From NCBI RefSeq assembly GCF_014898815.1, contig NW_026515406.1:806001-870000 (forward strand): a stretch of 64,000 nucleotides of DNA, in the 5' to 3' direction. Numbering within the stretch: position 1 is the stretch's first letter; every line of letters starts with the position of its first letter. The stretch comes from Panonychus citri. Taxonomy: Eukaryota > Arthropoda > Arachnida > Trombidiformes > Tetranychidae. Positions 22,786-37,100 of the stretch are shown here, piece after piece. Below the pieces are notes generated by a model. It saw only the letters and a program-made list of their open reading frames with translations, had not been told where the DNA came from and did not search any database. The position numbers were made by a program, and so were the translations under genes.

Positions 22786-25700
22786 ATTTGAAAAAAGTTC
22801 GTAACAAAAGAAATAGTTAAAAAGGAGCAAAAAAGTTCTAATCATATTTTTCGTTCTCAAATGAATTTCAATTGTTATATTGTTTTCTTAACATCATGAG
22901 TATTTCCCCTGTTATCAGTTGAACTGTTTTCATGGTTCTGAATGAATGAGTATCATTGAAAAAAAAGTTCCCCTGAAAACTAAAATGAACTTCATGAGTA
23001 TTCATGGAATCAATTCTGATTTTTTTTCTTCGCCTCTTTTCATGGTCAAAGTTTCTTATTCCTTTGTTGATTTCCAATGAACAATTAAACCATAATCGTC
23101 ACTAATTAAGATGATTCAATGAAATACAACAACAAGAAACCCTGATAAGTTCTGAATGAACTTCTCATGAACGAGGATTACATTTTCGAAATCTTCATCT
23201 ATTCACATTTTCCTTGAAGTTAATTAACTTTTTTTGGTTAATTATTAAAAGATTATCAAAATCAATTAAGTTTTTCAATTAGTCTCTAGATGATAATAAT
23301 TAAAAATATTAATACTTTGATATTATTTGATCAGTAAGTTGATTAACTTTCAATTACACGATGTGAATGATAAATATTATCTCATTGATTTTTCTCATTT
23401 ATCGATCATTGACAATTTAAATTGATTATTATGATAATATGATCGCGAAAATATAATATTTGAATTGTTGATTGTTGATTGGAATTTAATTCAATGTTGA
23501 TTTTTTTATTCTCTCGTCGATTTTTTTTTCTCCACTGAACTTTTTGTTATATTCATTTTCCATGGGATCTTCCTCATCATCAATTCTGATTGTATCCGAT
23601 CTGAATGATTATAATCATAATCAGAATTTAGACAAAGAGGATAAAGATGGTGAAAAAAAATTCTAAATATAAAAACTAAATTAAACCGGAACTGAACTCA
23701 TGTAAATTAGGGAAGCGGAAATGTTACCCATGTCACCATGGAAACTGAAGAAATATTTTTTTTTGAAAGAGAATCAAAAAAGTCTGATAATATTGTTGCT
23801 GATGAAGATGAAGAAGACAAAAAAAAAGATAAAGTTCCATGGAAGCGAAAATAGTGGAAAAGAAAAAGTTCTGACTCGAATTGTGAATTCGTTGTGAATA
23901 ATATTCTGTGTCCCCTTTTGGCTACATTTCCATGGGAAGTTGTTAACAGGAAGCCGGAAATGTTTGTCAGCCTATCGACATGATGATGATGATGATGAAG
24001 ACCTCAGGACCATGGTGATAACTTGAATTATTGTCAATTCATTGAGGATCATCATCAATTATTATCATTCATTGTCCATGTTATTAATAACCTTTAACGA
24101 TTCTGGTCTAAATCATTGAGATGATAATTTTGTTGCATTGGTTATAACGATAAAACTGTTTACCATGATGATGATGATTTACCATCACAATGAATCATCA
24201 ATTCCGTTGAAACAATTCAAATTAACGTTCCGATAATTATATCAGATGATAATGATAACTGACAATCAGTTTATCACATGAAAAATATGACGGTCGTGAT
24301 TATCATTGATAGTTCAACGATTAACTTTGAAGAAAAAAAAATTGTTACAACAGATTCAGATTCATATGATAACCATGATGATGATCATGAAATGTTTTTG
24401 ATTGATAACGTGATGATGTAACTGTCATTATTGAATATACATTATTGATTCATCCCTTGGTGATTTTTATCACATGTTTGTTTCTGTCATCATGTTGATC
24501 AACAAAACCATTCAAATGTTGCTCAATAGTTTTGATATATTATCATGATGAGTTTCAAGAATCATCATCCAATATCATTAAATGATAAAATCAATCCCCA
24601 TGAATAAATTAACGATGAAAATATTTAATTAACTCATCTCATTAACAATTAATGACAGTTAATCAAAAGAGTTGCAACTAACTTACAAATCAAATGGTAA
24701 TGGCAAATAATAGTTTTAATCAATTGGAATGAATTTTTTTTCAGTTTAGTCTATTGTTGATTAATGATTAACTTATTACAATCATCATCAATTCAATTCT
24801 GATATTTAATGATTCTCATTTTTTTTTGATTAAGTTGCAGTTTTTGTCATCAACCTTTTCCGTATCCTCATCTCTCATATGAACGTTGAAATGGTCAGTA
24901 TGTACTGGACAATGTCCACCCATGGGAAGGCAAAAAAAGTAAATAGAAATTTTCTTCCGAAAATTCAAGAGCAAGATGAAGATAAGGATGATAAGGGTTA
25001 ATCGTTGTTGAGGCCGAGTGGGTGGTTGTGAGGGTGGTAATGATGGTGGAAGAGGTGGAAAGTTAATTTCAAAGAGAAGCAAAATCTTGACATTGATTTA
25101 TAATAAAGATTTGGATGGAAGGTGAAAAAATATCAACATGAAATAAAATGAGAAAAAAAAATCAACCCAATAAGCATTTTAATAGAAGCTAATAATTCAT
25201 ATTATTTACCGTTATTGCTAATATAATGGTGGGTGATGAGGGTGGGAGGTTGAAGATGGTGGTGGTGGTGTTGTTGTTATTGTTGGGTGAAAAGTAATTT
25301 GAAAGTGGGAGTTGAAAATGATTACTCCGAGTGGGCTAATACATTAATCATGAAATCGGTTGAAAGTGTTGACTGGAAAAACTTTTCCCTGTTTTCTTGA
25401 TTGTTGGTTGATTGTTTTCTGTGTCTATGTGATTAGGTTTTAAGTTGATAAACGATTAAAATTAAATTTGATTATTATCACTGGTGTTTATCATGGTAAA
25501 CACGTTCAATTGTTTTCAATTGAATTTAAATTGCTCATAATAAACTTTGCTTGAAAACAAGATAACTTTAAATTGCGATTAATTTGTTTATCATGTTGGT
25601 GTTTTTTTTAATTACTTTACGTAAACTTTGAGCAATCTTTTGATTTGATTACTGGTTAGTGGTAATAATCTTGATTATAATCAATTCTAATCATGAACTG

Positions 25701-26583
25701 AACAGAATCAGTGAGAGAAAAAAAGTCTTGATCGAATTTTTTTCTTCTTCTTCTCCTTTTTTTCAAATGAACTTTTGCTTACATGGAATCAGTAATAGAA
25801 TCCGAATATATTTATATGCACCATGAAGATTATCATGGAAATGATAGAGAAAAGGGAAGAAAAAAATTCTTTTCTCGGAAAATTTTTGCTCTTCTTATGT
25901 TTCAATTTTTTCTTCAGATAAACTTACAATTCTCTCTCGTGTTACAATAAGATGACATTGATTCCAAATCATGGTTAACATGAGATTCCAGCATCAGAAT
26001 CAGATTCATGATAATCAACAACAACAACTTGAAAGCTTCTCAATTAAACTGATTACCCTTTTTTTCCCAAATCAATGGTTCACTAATTCAGTTGATTGTT
26101 CAACATTCAGATGAGATTTTTTTTCTTCCTCCTCTGTTCAAGTTCCCACTCCCATCATGAAATTCATGATAACTTCCCTTACGAAGCAGAATCTGTTGTT
26201 GATGGATAATAAGTTTACATTACAATTAATTTTCCTCCATCTTCAGGGTAACCATGAAATTTTTACCAAGGGAGTGAAGATTCAAAGATAATCATGATAA
26301 AAGTAACAGTTAATTCAATTCTGATTACAATGAACAATCAAAAGGAAAGAGAAAAAAGTTCATCAAAATGGAGAAAAAAAGAAAAAAAACTTTTTTTTTG
26401 TTCTTTTTCTGATAAATCAACAATTCTGACATTTTCACTCTAAAAACAATCTATCTGTATTAACATCGTGATTAATGATTAGTTGATCATCACCCACAAC
26501 AACACTAACAACAACATCAACAACCAGTGGTCACAATTAATGATTCCTAATCTATAGCCAATGGTAATCAACAATCAACAATC

Positions 26584-26607
26584 ATCATCATCTTATAAGA
26601 TGATGAT
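26584..26607. repeat. 24 bp perfect palindrome
   Basis: ATCATCATCTTA followed by its exact complement. It lies within CAT/ATG-rich DNA where such palindromes arise easily, so no function is claimed. Confidence 0.9.
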
Positions 26608-29600
26608 TATAATCATCATTCAGCTAATCCTTTTCACCTGAACTTTCAGTTTCCATGAAATTAATTAAAACCAAATCAGTTTCCAATGTAAACAAGATTA
26701 TCTGTCTAACCCATTCAATTGTGTTACATGTTCATGTTTTCAGAATTGAGATAATTAGTTTTAATCACTTTAATAAACAAACTTATGATATTCTGATTAC
26801 TATCATGTATCAAACCCTTTGAAATTAAATTCATCAGAATATGTAAATCATTTCCTCCTCTTCACCCAATTTTCCTGTGTTCTTTACTTGTATATTGATT
26901 AATTAATCATTTCATGGTGATCATGAAAGTGTGAGTAAGTTTCATGATTGATTACACGTTGTTTGTGTGTATGATTATTAGTACAATGAGGGGGAGAAAA
27001 GGTAATTGTTGTTAATGATTAGGATGAGGATGAAATATTCTGGTTCAAATAAGCAGAAATAAATTGCTCCAATTTTTAACTAATTATTATCCACGATTAA
27101 GAGGATTGTCATCAGCAATTAACTAATTGAAATAACAAGAAAAACGATAAAAAAAAACAATACAATCTCAATAAACTGTAAGTGTCTTGATCAATCATCA
27201 TTATAATGATGATATATGAATATTAAGATGATAAATCAAAGGAAATGATGATAAACTTAAGTTCAGTCTTGAAGGTTAATCTAATTTTTTTTTCTTCCTC
27301 AAATCATCATGATCATCATGATAATCTGAATTCCGAATATTAGTTTATTTGGTTCAATTAATTCCTATTCGATACTTTTATCTGCTTCACCTTTTGGTTG
27401 AATGTTTTGATGAGGATAAAGATGAAAATATCATGAAGATAATCTGATGAGATTAGATGATCATCATGATGATCATGAGAAAATCAGGAGTTGGAGCAAA
27501 TAGTAAGAAAAGATATTTTCTTTTCTCAAATCAGTTCGAGATTCAACGAAACTTCTAATAGAACTTTTTTTTCTTCTTCTTTTCTATCTGATCTTGAGAT
27601 AAAATTTCATCTTCTATTCAACCGTAAGTTCATTTATTTCATTCCAATGTAAATGTTACCCTGTTCATGGTAATAATCTGATAATAACTTTGTTTCAAAT
27701 TCTTATTTGGAAGTTTTTTTTTGTTGTTCCAAAAAAACTTCGAGATCACTTATCACTCCTTTCCCACCGACATCACCTTTCCACCTCTGTTGTCAAGTTT
27801 AATTTTTAAGACTGAATATCTTGGTGATATCATTTGAATCACAATCCAATTGATTTAGACCATTAGCTGAGTATCTGAATCAATGATAAAGCTCATGCAG
27901 TGATCAGAATATAAAGTTGAAATCAAGAGTTTTCCAAAAAAAACTTGAACCATCATGAACTTGATGGTGATGAACACAAAGTATCATTTACCATCATGAA
28001 CGATTGATGATTTTACTGTTACACTTTATACATATAGATATGTGTCTCATCATCTTTATCATCATTATCATCATCATGATGACTACTCATGTATTTTATT
28101 CAAAAGCTACACCAGTGTGTCCACTATTACCTTCAGTACCTTTGGTCAAGAAGAAGATGAAAGTTACAAGAAAATAATGTAAAAAAAGAAACACAAGAGA
28201 AAGAGATAAGATGATAAAGAAGATGAGGATGATAAGGATGATGAGGATGATGAGTAAGAATGTTTTTGTTGATACCTTGAATTGACTTTCCAAGTATCTT
28301 GAAATTAATGGACTGTCAAGTTGTTTGTGGATAGGATGATGAAGAATGAAGTGAGTGAGAGAGAGAGAGAGAAAGGAAGATAAGACATGATGATGATGAT
28401 GATTTTGAAACCAAGAAGATGACACAGAGAGAGTGTATCTCACTCATCAACCTTATCTACCCACTCCCACTCACTACCCTCCGAATTGACCGCTTTGATT
28501 GACCTTATCGGTATCATCTTTTGACCTGAATTGGTTGAAACCACAAGATGATGATGATAAATCTGATCATCTCATCGAGTCTCCAGTTACATTTAGCAAC
28601 CATTAACTATCAAAATGTCAATTTTATGTATTTCAAACTCTGAACATGAGGTTTTTTTCATGGAAAGTTCAGTTGAACAAGTTGAAATAAAAAAAACGAA
28701 AATAAAACTTTTTGATCACAACTTTTTTCTCTTATTTTCTCCTCTGAAATTATTATCTTCTTATTATCTTTTATTCAGGTAGTGATGTGGATTCTGATGA
28801 TGATCAGTATTAAATATCATCAATTTTCAACAGTTACTCCAATTCTGATAATATTTTATATCCAATTCAAGATTATGATTGAAAAATCAACAGATTTAAC
28901 ATCCAAAATTTAATGTCTCAATATTTTTTTTTTACTTAAATTATCATGAAATATGAAATAAAATATATCATGAAAATATTAAATCTAGGAAATAGTTGAT
29001 AGATATCTTGAAATCCACTTCCTTATGAACTTTTATAAAAGAAACATCAATAATATAATAATAATGCAATAAAACTGTTGAATTTTTTTTTGGCTATTAC
29101 TGTACATTCATGATGGTTATTCATGTCCATACAATTCTGAGTTCATGATAACATGATAACCTGCTTAAGGAACAAACCTTTTACCAGCCCTCTCATCACC
29201 ATGTCTATTTGTGACTACATATCATGAAATTTTCATTCTTTGTCCAATGTTCAAGATATAAAATCTACTGACCATGTAACCAGACAGGGGAAGTTAAAAG
29301 CAAACTGAAAATTATCATGAAATCAACTGAATATCAACTATTCCTATGTTTTCAATCCCTATTTTCATTTTGATAACAAGATTTCATTTCTTAGCAATGA
29401 TATCATCATGAAATTGTAATAGCAACCATGATAATCTGGTTGATAAAATTCATAATATTATAAGAAATTTGATATTTAAGTTACCATCAATACAAGAGCT
29501 GAAAAAGTTCATGAAAAAATTCAGAGTCTATTACGACTTATATTTTATGTATAAATTTAATTGTTGAACAGAAAACAGAAACAATTTGATTGTAACAATT

Positions 29601-30391
29601 GATTATCTATGAAGAATCGTTGTCATGATACCATGATGATGAAGAGATAAAATTAGGAACAGAAATCTGATCAATCCAAGCGATGGTAATTAATTCATTG
29701 TTGGAATTTTTTCACTTCTCTGAAAATCAATTTGAACCTGAACTTTTGTTCATCTACATCAGATAATCTAATCATTATCACCATGATGAATACTATCATG
29801 AAGGTAACATTATATTCAACATTAATCCAACTAGAAAATTGTTTAACCCAAGAAAATGTCCATTGTAAAAATTGAAGAGGAAAAAAATGTTTCGAAAGTT
29901 TAGAACTTGCAAAAAAAAGTTCTAAACTGAAGTTATCATGGAAATTTTCATTCAATTATCATGATGAAGGTTGATAATAGACTAGAAAATAATGATGAAA
30001 GTAATAGTTTTTAAATGCTATTCATACATGAGTATGAAAACCAACAACTTAGAATATGAATTCAGGATAATAGTTCATCCAATGTAAATGTTATTATTCA
30101 AAGGTATTCATGTATTCAGAATGGATGATGAAAGAGACAGATAGATATGGAAGATTTCAAAATTTTTCTCTCTCTTTTTCATCATCACCATGAAAATATT
30201 TTTCTATCGAAATGAAAGTTAGAACTTTCTTTCCTTATCGAAAAAACTTCTAATCGAAACTCATCAAAGTTCAAAATTTCTTTAAATACTCTCATCATTT
30301 ACGGATTAACATGGTGATCGCGATGCTGATGACGACGAAGATGCTGGTTGGTTGATTCATAATAATCACCCTGAAAGATGAATCTTAAGTG

Positions 30392-30589
30392 ATGATGAAT
30401 AAGGAGGAAAAAAATTGTTCTCAGAAAAAAGTTGACGAGCCAAAAAAAAGAGATCACTGGTCCATTGATTATCTCATTTCCGTTTCCATTTTCTTAATAT
30501 TATTCATAATCATGGGAATAAAACACAAGAAAGTGAAAGAGCCAGAGAAAGATAAACCATTGAAACGTAAATTGTTACAATCAATTTAA
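30392..30589 (+). CDS. Candidate small transmembrane ORF (low confidence)
   Basis: A 65-codon ATG frame: a lysine-rich N-terminus (EEKNCSQKKVDEPKKRDHW), one hydrophobic helix (YLISVSIFLILFIIMGI) and a very basic tail (HKKVKEPEKDKPLKRKLL). Unlike most frames in this stretch it is not a microsatellite translation and looks like a single-pass tail or signal-anchored micropeptide. There is no homology I recognise and no splice or promoter evidence; it could be chance. Confidence 0.3.
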   Translation: MMNKEEKNCSQKKVDEPKKRDHWSIDYLISVSIFLILFIIMGIKHKKVKEPEKDKPLKRKLLQSI

Positions 30590-30992
30590 TTGTTATAAAA
30601 ATTTATTCCAAAAAAAAGTTGATAATAAACTAAGTGAATACTTTTAAAGATACATAATCATCTTGATCATCAAAATTTTCATTTACATGATTACTTTCAT
30701 ATTGAGAGGATGAAGATGATAAAATATCATGTCAATCCTTTGAATCTTTATCAATATATTAAAATGAATAAAAGTTTTTTCCCTTCATAATCTTATTCAA
30801 TTGTTAATAACAGTTTTCCGAGTAACATTTATCATCAGCAAGATGATTATCATGGTGATGATGATGATTTGGATGATTAAGAATCACAATCAGTAGAAAT
30901 TTAAAATTTCTCTTTTTTACTTTCACCATCTTCCCCAGCATTTAATTCAGTTGAGTTAATAATTTATACACATAATAGACGATACAATGAAC

Positions 30993-31025
<33 letters not shown>

Positions 31026-32025
31026 AAAAAAGTTCCGAGAATTCTGAGTCAATTCTGGGTTATTATTATTTCTTATTATTTTCATGGGCTTACATTGAAT
31101 ATCAAGAGGATGATTTTTCATATTTTCTTATCGTTCATCTCGATTCAATCTGTTATCTCAATGAACTTTTTTTATATACACATTTAACTGATTATCATGG
31201 TGAGGAATAAAAAAACTCGATAACTTTTAACTTCGTTCATGAATTTCTGATGATCGAGATGAAAATTATTAAGATTTTAATTGCATCGTAATTATGTACT
31301 TGTAATTAGATGATGCGATTGATTGATTGTTACTCTCTCTCTCTCTCTCTCGTTTTACTATTAATGATGATGATGATTAACAGGGTGATGGTTAATTCCT
31401 TGAGTATTAATTGTTTCAAATGTAATTGTATCTCTTGTATCATGGTGTAAATGGAGAAAAAAATCAATGTTGAATGAAGAAAGAAAAAGTTCTAAGGTGG
31501 CGCGCAAGTTCAGAACTTTTTCTCTGTTCTGTTCGTAGAAAAGTTCGATGGCCACGCCTTTTCCATGCTAAAGTTCTGTGACTATCTATTGCTACTGCTG
31601 TTTCAGATTATTTCATGATAATGAGAATAAGAGAGAGTGGGAGAGAGAGAGAGACGGTGGGAGTGGGAAATGATTCACGAGTGAAAACAATTTTCATTCA
31701 GTTCTAGTTTGTTCAAAGTCGTGATTCACTTCATGATTCAATTGTTAATCATCATGAGATATAACTCATCATCATGTGTATTCAATTGTTGTTATTATTA
31801 TAATCTCATGAATTGGAAAGTTCAAAGTAAATAGAATAACTTTTTTTTTTCAATTCGTCAAAATTTTCTCATCCCTTCGCCTCCTTACACTTACCATGGA
31901 CTTTGAAACAGTTAATCAAACTTTTCGCTTCTCATTAAGTTACAATCAGGAATTTAAATTTAATTGTGATACTCATCAATTAGTTAATTAAACGTATATG
32001 AAGTGCCAACGTAGGACAATTTGTA

Positions 32026-32089
32026 ATGGCGTTAACTCATTCATTTACCTGGATCATTCATACAATTATTTTCATCCCATTCAGTTTAG
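32026..32089 (+). CDS. Dscam: Dscam exon: signal peptide (putative)
   Basis: ATG followed by a hydrophobic stretch (FTWIIHTIIFIPFSL) ending at a GTGAGT donor in phase 1, exactly the phase needed by the Ig2 exon. It is 7.4 kb from the next exon found. The short length makes this the least certain exon of the gene. Confidence 0.6.
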
Positions 32090-34099
32090 GTGAGTTTCAA
32101 ATTCATGAATTTAACTGAAGTTAAATTGTAACAATTGCGATTCTCAATCATGTCTCTTAACTAATTGTTACATTAATTTGATACAAAATAGTTACAGTTA
32201 TATAAAGTTGAGGAGATATTGATCACTCCATGAAGATGAAAATAATGATCAGATTTTTCAACTAACCATTGAGATCATAAAACGATAACTTATCCATGAT
32301 GATGACGATAACAAAGATTATTGTTCAATGAAGCAAATACTTGACCATTCATTGGTATTCCCTATTCACCCCCCACCGAATGCTAAATGCTTGACCAATT
32401 TAATAAATTCCCTTTGATTAGTAAATTAAAATCAACAACAATCAAGACAATTACCATCATCATGATGATAAATCACTTTATCGTCAATTGTTATCACCAG
32501 AATTTATGTTTTCCTTTTTTTCCTCTCACTTTTATCCAGAACTTTTTTCCCCCTATCAACTGAATAGTTCAGTCCCATTATCATGATGATGATATCTTTT
32601 AAAATACAAACAGCAACAATGAATGTTTTCATCTCATCTGTTCATGATGATGATGATGATGATATAATATAACCATGAATCAGAAGCTTTCATCGAAATC
32701 AGAGTTTTGATCATGAGAAGTATAAAAAAAAGTTCTGACTGAAAATTAAATTCCATGATATTAACATTAACCAACAGAATTTTTTGTTAATAACAATTAA
32801 CTCATTACAATATTGGTGATTTTGTAAATCATGTTAATTATGATTAACTGAAAGCAATTGAATTCCTGTTAACTCAATTACATGATAATAATTGAATGAA
32901 GTTATTATTACAACATATTTCATGATATTTACTTTTTGATTACAATGAATTTAGTTTCATGAGGCTAATTTACTGGAAAAGCAAATTTAATGATCCTAAT
33001 GATTAGCAATTAAACTGATCAGTTCTTATACTTGTGTCTATCATCATGATGAATATATCAAAATACATGATGATGATAATAAAAGGATAAAAAAGTTCCT
33101 AATCCTTGAAACATTAAATGTAATATAAGAGGAAAATAATTCTAACCTGAAATGATTTTATTTTCATCTTCATGATGATTATGATATTTCATAGTTATTT
33201 CCCTGATCCTTTACCCTGAAATTGACACAATGATTATGATGAAACAATTGAGATAATTCAGTTTCCATGATATTTGTTTCACTTTCAGGATCATGAATTA
33301 AGTTCATCATTTAGGATTGAAAGTTAATCTGACGATAATAATGATAATATATTATTACCTTTCCAATGATAATGATGGCGATTTATGTTCAAATGATTAA
33401 TCAATTAATCCCTGAACATGATAATAATAATCATGATGAGAGGAAATTTCAATTATTTCAGAATTTTGAACATTTCAATTGGAGTTGAAAGGAAAAAATC
33501 TCTTTGAGAATTTAAATTCTCTTTCTAATAATCTATCGTTTCCTTTTCCGGTTCTCATGATTATCATGATGATACCAATTGACCTCATCTTTTTGTTAAC
33601 TTCATTTGAATTCATTTCCTGATCCATTTTTAACTTTCATGATAACTAACAACAAATTGAACTTTTTAATTATTTCTCTGATTATAATGACTAATAACTT
33701 TGTCTTAATCTTAATTGTTACTCTGTGAATAACGGTTAATCATTAGAGTTTCAGTTTCGTGTCTTAATCATATTAAAACTTTAGTTGGAACTTTTTTTTC
33801 ACAACTAAACTTAATCACGATCCTGATTAAGTCTTTATAACAACTTTTGGGTATTGTTTCAATGTCTTAATTGTTACTTTGATTATTGTTGATTAACCAA
33901 TTTGAATTTTTCATCTTTCTCTTTGTCTTAATATGATGAAGAAAAAAAAACTTTTTCATTATTCTGGTTAAGGTGATAATTAATGACTAACCTTGTGAAT
34001 ACCATGTAAACCCAATCAGATAAATGAACTTTTCTCTCTCACTCCTTGATTATTTGTCTCTTAATTGCTCATCATAATCAAGAAGAAAGAAATATATTC

Positions 34100-34140
<41 letters not shown>

Positions 34141-37100
34141 TCTATATCGAAACAAAAACATTTCGAAAACTTTTATTCTTCTCAGAACTTTTTTTCCTCT
34201 TGATCATCATTGTTACTGAACATCTTAAATTGTGTCAAATTATGTTAACATGATGATAATCAGCAAATTATCATTAACTCAATCACTTGAAATGGTTTAT
34301 AATGATTCCTTTTGATTTTCCTCTTTTTAAACACTTTGATAATGATCATGATGATTCCTGATTCTATTTGAACCACTAATTTGATTATTATAACCATTAT
34401 CATCTACTGACCACTGACCATTGGTTGATGGTCAAGTTTTCAGGTTGTTAAAACACAAAGAATCACTTGAAACTGACCATTACATGATGGAAACTTTGAA
34501 AACTCAGTAATCAGAATGTAAAACAATCAATAAACAAGGGAAATGATCAACCCAGAAAACTGTAACTCAATATTTACTTACTCAAGCTGAACAATTTAAT
34601 TGATTAACATTAATTAGTTGGATATAAATTTCAAGCTTTTATTTACTTTTCTGTTTCATGATAAGTTGAGTTTCAGAATATTTTTATAAATATAAAAGTA
34701 ATTCATGTAAATATACAAATTAACATGATAAACAATTTCAATCCTGAATTAATAATGAAATAAAAAATTTCAAAGATTAACAGATGAACAATTTGTTAAT
34801 CATGAATAATTAGGAAAACATGTTGATTGAATTGTTTGATTTAAAATGAACCGAATCAACAATCAAGTTAATTGTTGATTGATCACACAAAAAGTTGAGA
34901 GAAAATTTTTTCCGATCAATATAAAATTCATCATATGTAATCATTGAGCTACTGTTGGTTACGATTATCAGAACTTTTCTCAGATTATATAATTAGAACA
35001 ATTTTATTTGGAATTTAGAAAATTTTAACAACCCAAATAAGAACAGAAAATTTGTCAACAAACACAGAGAATTTGCTTCTATTTTATCATGGAAACCATG
35101 ATAACAGGGAATGATTCATGATGATAATATGAGAAGAGAGAGAAATTCCAACTAATAAGTTATTCTCATGAAATGAACTTACATGATATTGTTGATCATC
35201 ATGAGAATAAAAATATTTTCCATTTATTAGTAGATTATCGCCCTGATCATAATCTAATGATAATCAATGGAGTTGAAGAATTCCCTGAATTCATGAGATA
35301 ATAAACTGATAAAGTTCCGATGCTGGAACATGATAAATATTGAATTGAAATCTCAGGTTGAGAAAGTTCAATATAATAAAATATTTTAGGAAAAAACTTT
35401 GTTTCCAATTTGTAAAGTTGATTAGATTACATGATTATTAGCATTGTTATTATTATTCAATTGAGATTAATTCTGAAACTTTAATCATGATATAGTTGAT
35501 AATCAGAATTGTAATTAATTGCTTGTTAAAACTTGTGAACCGGTTAATTTAATTTACTTTTTTTTCTTGATAATGTTCATGAAATGATTACATGAAATCA
35601 TTGACTTTCAATTGTTGTTTCAACTTCCGTTATTTTTTCATCCTCTATTCATAATCACTTCCCTTTTATCATCTTTCCCTCTCCCTGATGAAGATAAGGA
35701 TGATCATTATCATCAAAGTAATTGGCTCAATATAAATTAAAGTAAATTTTTTTCAACAATTTTCGGTTTGATTAACAAACAAATTGATTTGATTATTTTG
35801 TTGTAATCATGAAAAAAGTAAATCTTATCAATATATTATTATCATTATATTTTATCATCAGGGAAACATTATCAATCTGTGGTCATGATGATGATGATTG
35901 TTTTTCATGATGATGATGATGATGAGGTGGATAAGTGGCACTGAGAGTTGGAATCACATAGAAACAAATACAAGATTCTGGTAAAACGATATTATTATTA
36001 TTTGTTACGATGGTCATTTCTCTCACTGAATTATAATCACCATGATGGTTATCAGATTGATTAAGATGATATTGAATGTGACTCACTCTCATCATCCGTT
36101 TTTTTTATTATTGTTTTCATCTTGAGCATAAAATCATGAGTATCTTTCAAAGTTCTGATTATTCTGAATCTCTCTTTTTTCTGCTTCTATTCCTAGACAA
36201 GAAAGTGAGAAGAGGGTAACAAAAGATGAGGTGGTGATGATGATGACGATGATGATGATAAGAAAGAGTAGCTATGATAACAGATTAAGGGAAGATCAAT
36301 ATTGATCTTTTCTCTTTCTTTTTTTCCTTTTCCCTAAATACCAAGATAAAAGTATCAGAATAAAAGGGAAAATACAAAAAAGAAAGAGAGAGAGATGAGA
36401 ATGAGACGATTCCCCCCTCTTCTCATCATCATCATTATCTACCATCAACCTCCCATTCATACAATTTGTCAGGACGATTAGTTTTCCTCTCCCTCCACCC
36501 ACTTGCCAGCATCATCTTTATTTTAATTCCTTATCCAAATACAGAACTGAAAGAAAACATTATAATGATTCTGAAAAAAAAACTTCACCATGAACAGTTA
36601 TCATGAGGAAACAACTGATCAATCAGTTAATTGAACCCTAAGTTAATCAATTGAAACATGAAATTAGATTCAAAATTATTCAAAAGTGTTTGAAACTCAA
36701 CGAAAAAAAAAGAAATTGATAAGAATGGGAATGCAAAGGGAGCCAAGAGGAAAAAAATTCCCACTCTGATAAAAATTTCAAATCAACTGTAAACTGAATT
36801 GAGTTTGAAACCTTATCAAAAACAGTTATTTCCATGAAGGTATCATGAATCCTTTTTTACTCACCAAACCTGCTCAGCCCCCTGAACCATTGTAATTGTA
36901 GCCTTTGGGTATGTTAACAAGTCACTGGTTTCAAATTATTTTATCAGATGCTGAATTTATCATCTAGCATTTTCCTCATCTTCCCATGTTGTATATATAA
37001 TATCTTTCCATAGATACATGAAGTGGAAGGTGGGAATTATGCCAATGAAAGGTAAATAATACCAAACGGTAAATGATGATGATAATAATATCACCACGTT

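Larger units (their letters stand above)
19448..32025. other. 12.6 kb gene-poor stretch: NUS1 3' flank and Dscam 5' region
   Basis: I find no convincing gene. The DNA is AT-rich with dense ATG/CAT triplet runs and (GA)n tracts (near 20400, 21520-21540, 22722-22754 running into (ATG)n to 22784, 30996-31023). The recurrent A-run-GTTCT motif begins around 22.6 kb. Long open frames here are mostly microsatellite translations. Two weak small-ORF candidates (30392-30589 plus; 28096-28320 minus) are treated separately. The Dscam promoter and 5' UTR probably lie near the right end but were not identified. Confidence 0.55.

Noticed and set aside
22577..22807. His/Ser/Leu-rich minus-strand frame
   Set aside because: It reads through the (GA)n-(ATG)n microsatellite; poly-His and Leu-Ser runs are an artefact.
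24816..25082. Minus-strand frame with Pro-rich start and GGHCPVHTDHFNVHMRDED
   Set aside because: It begins at TTG, not ATG; only about 35 codons look coding-like, with no splice evidence.
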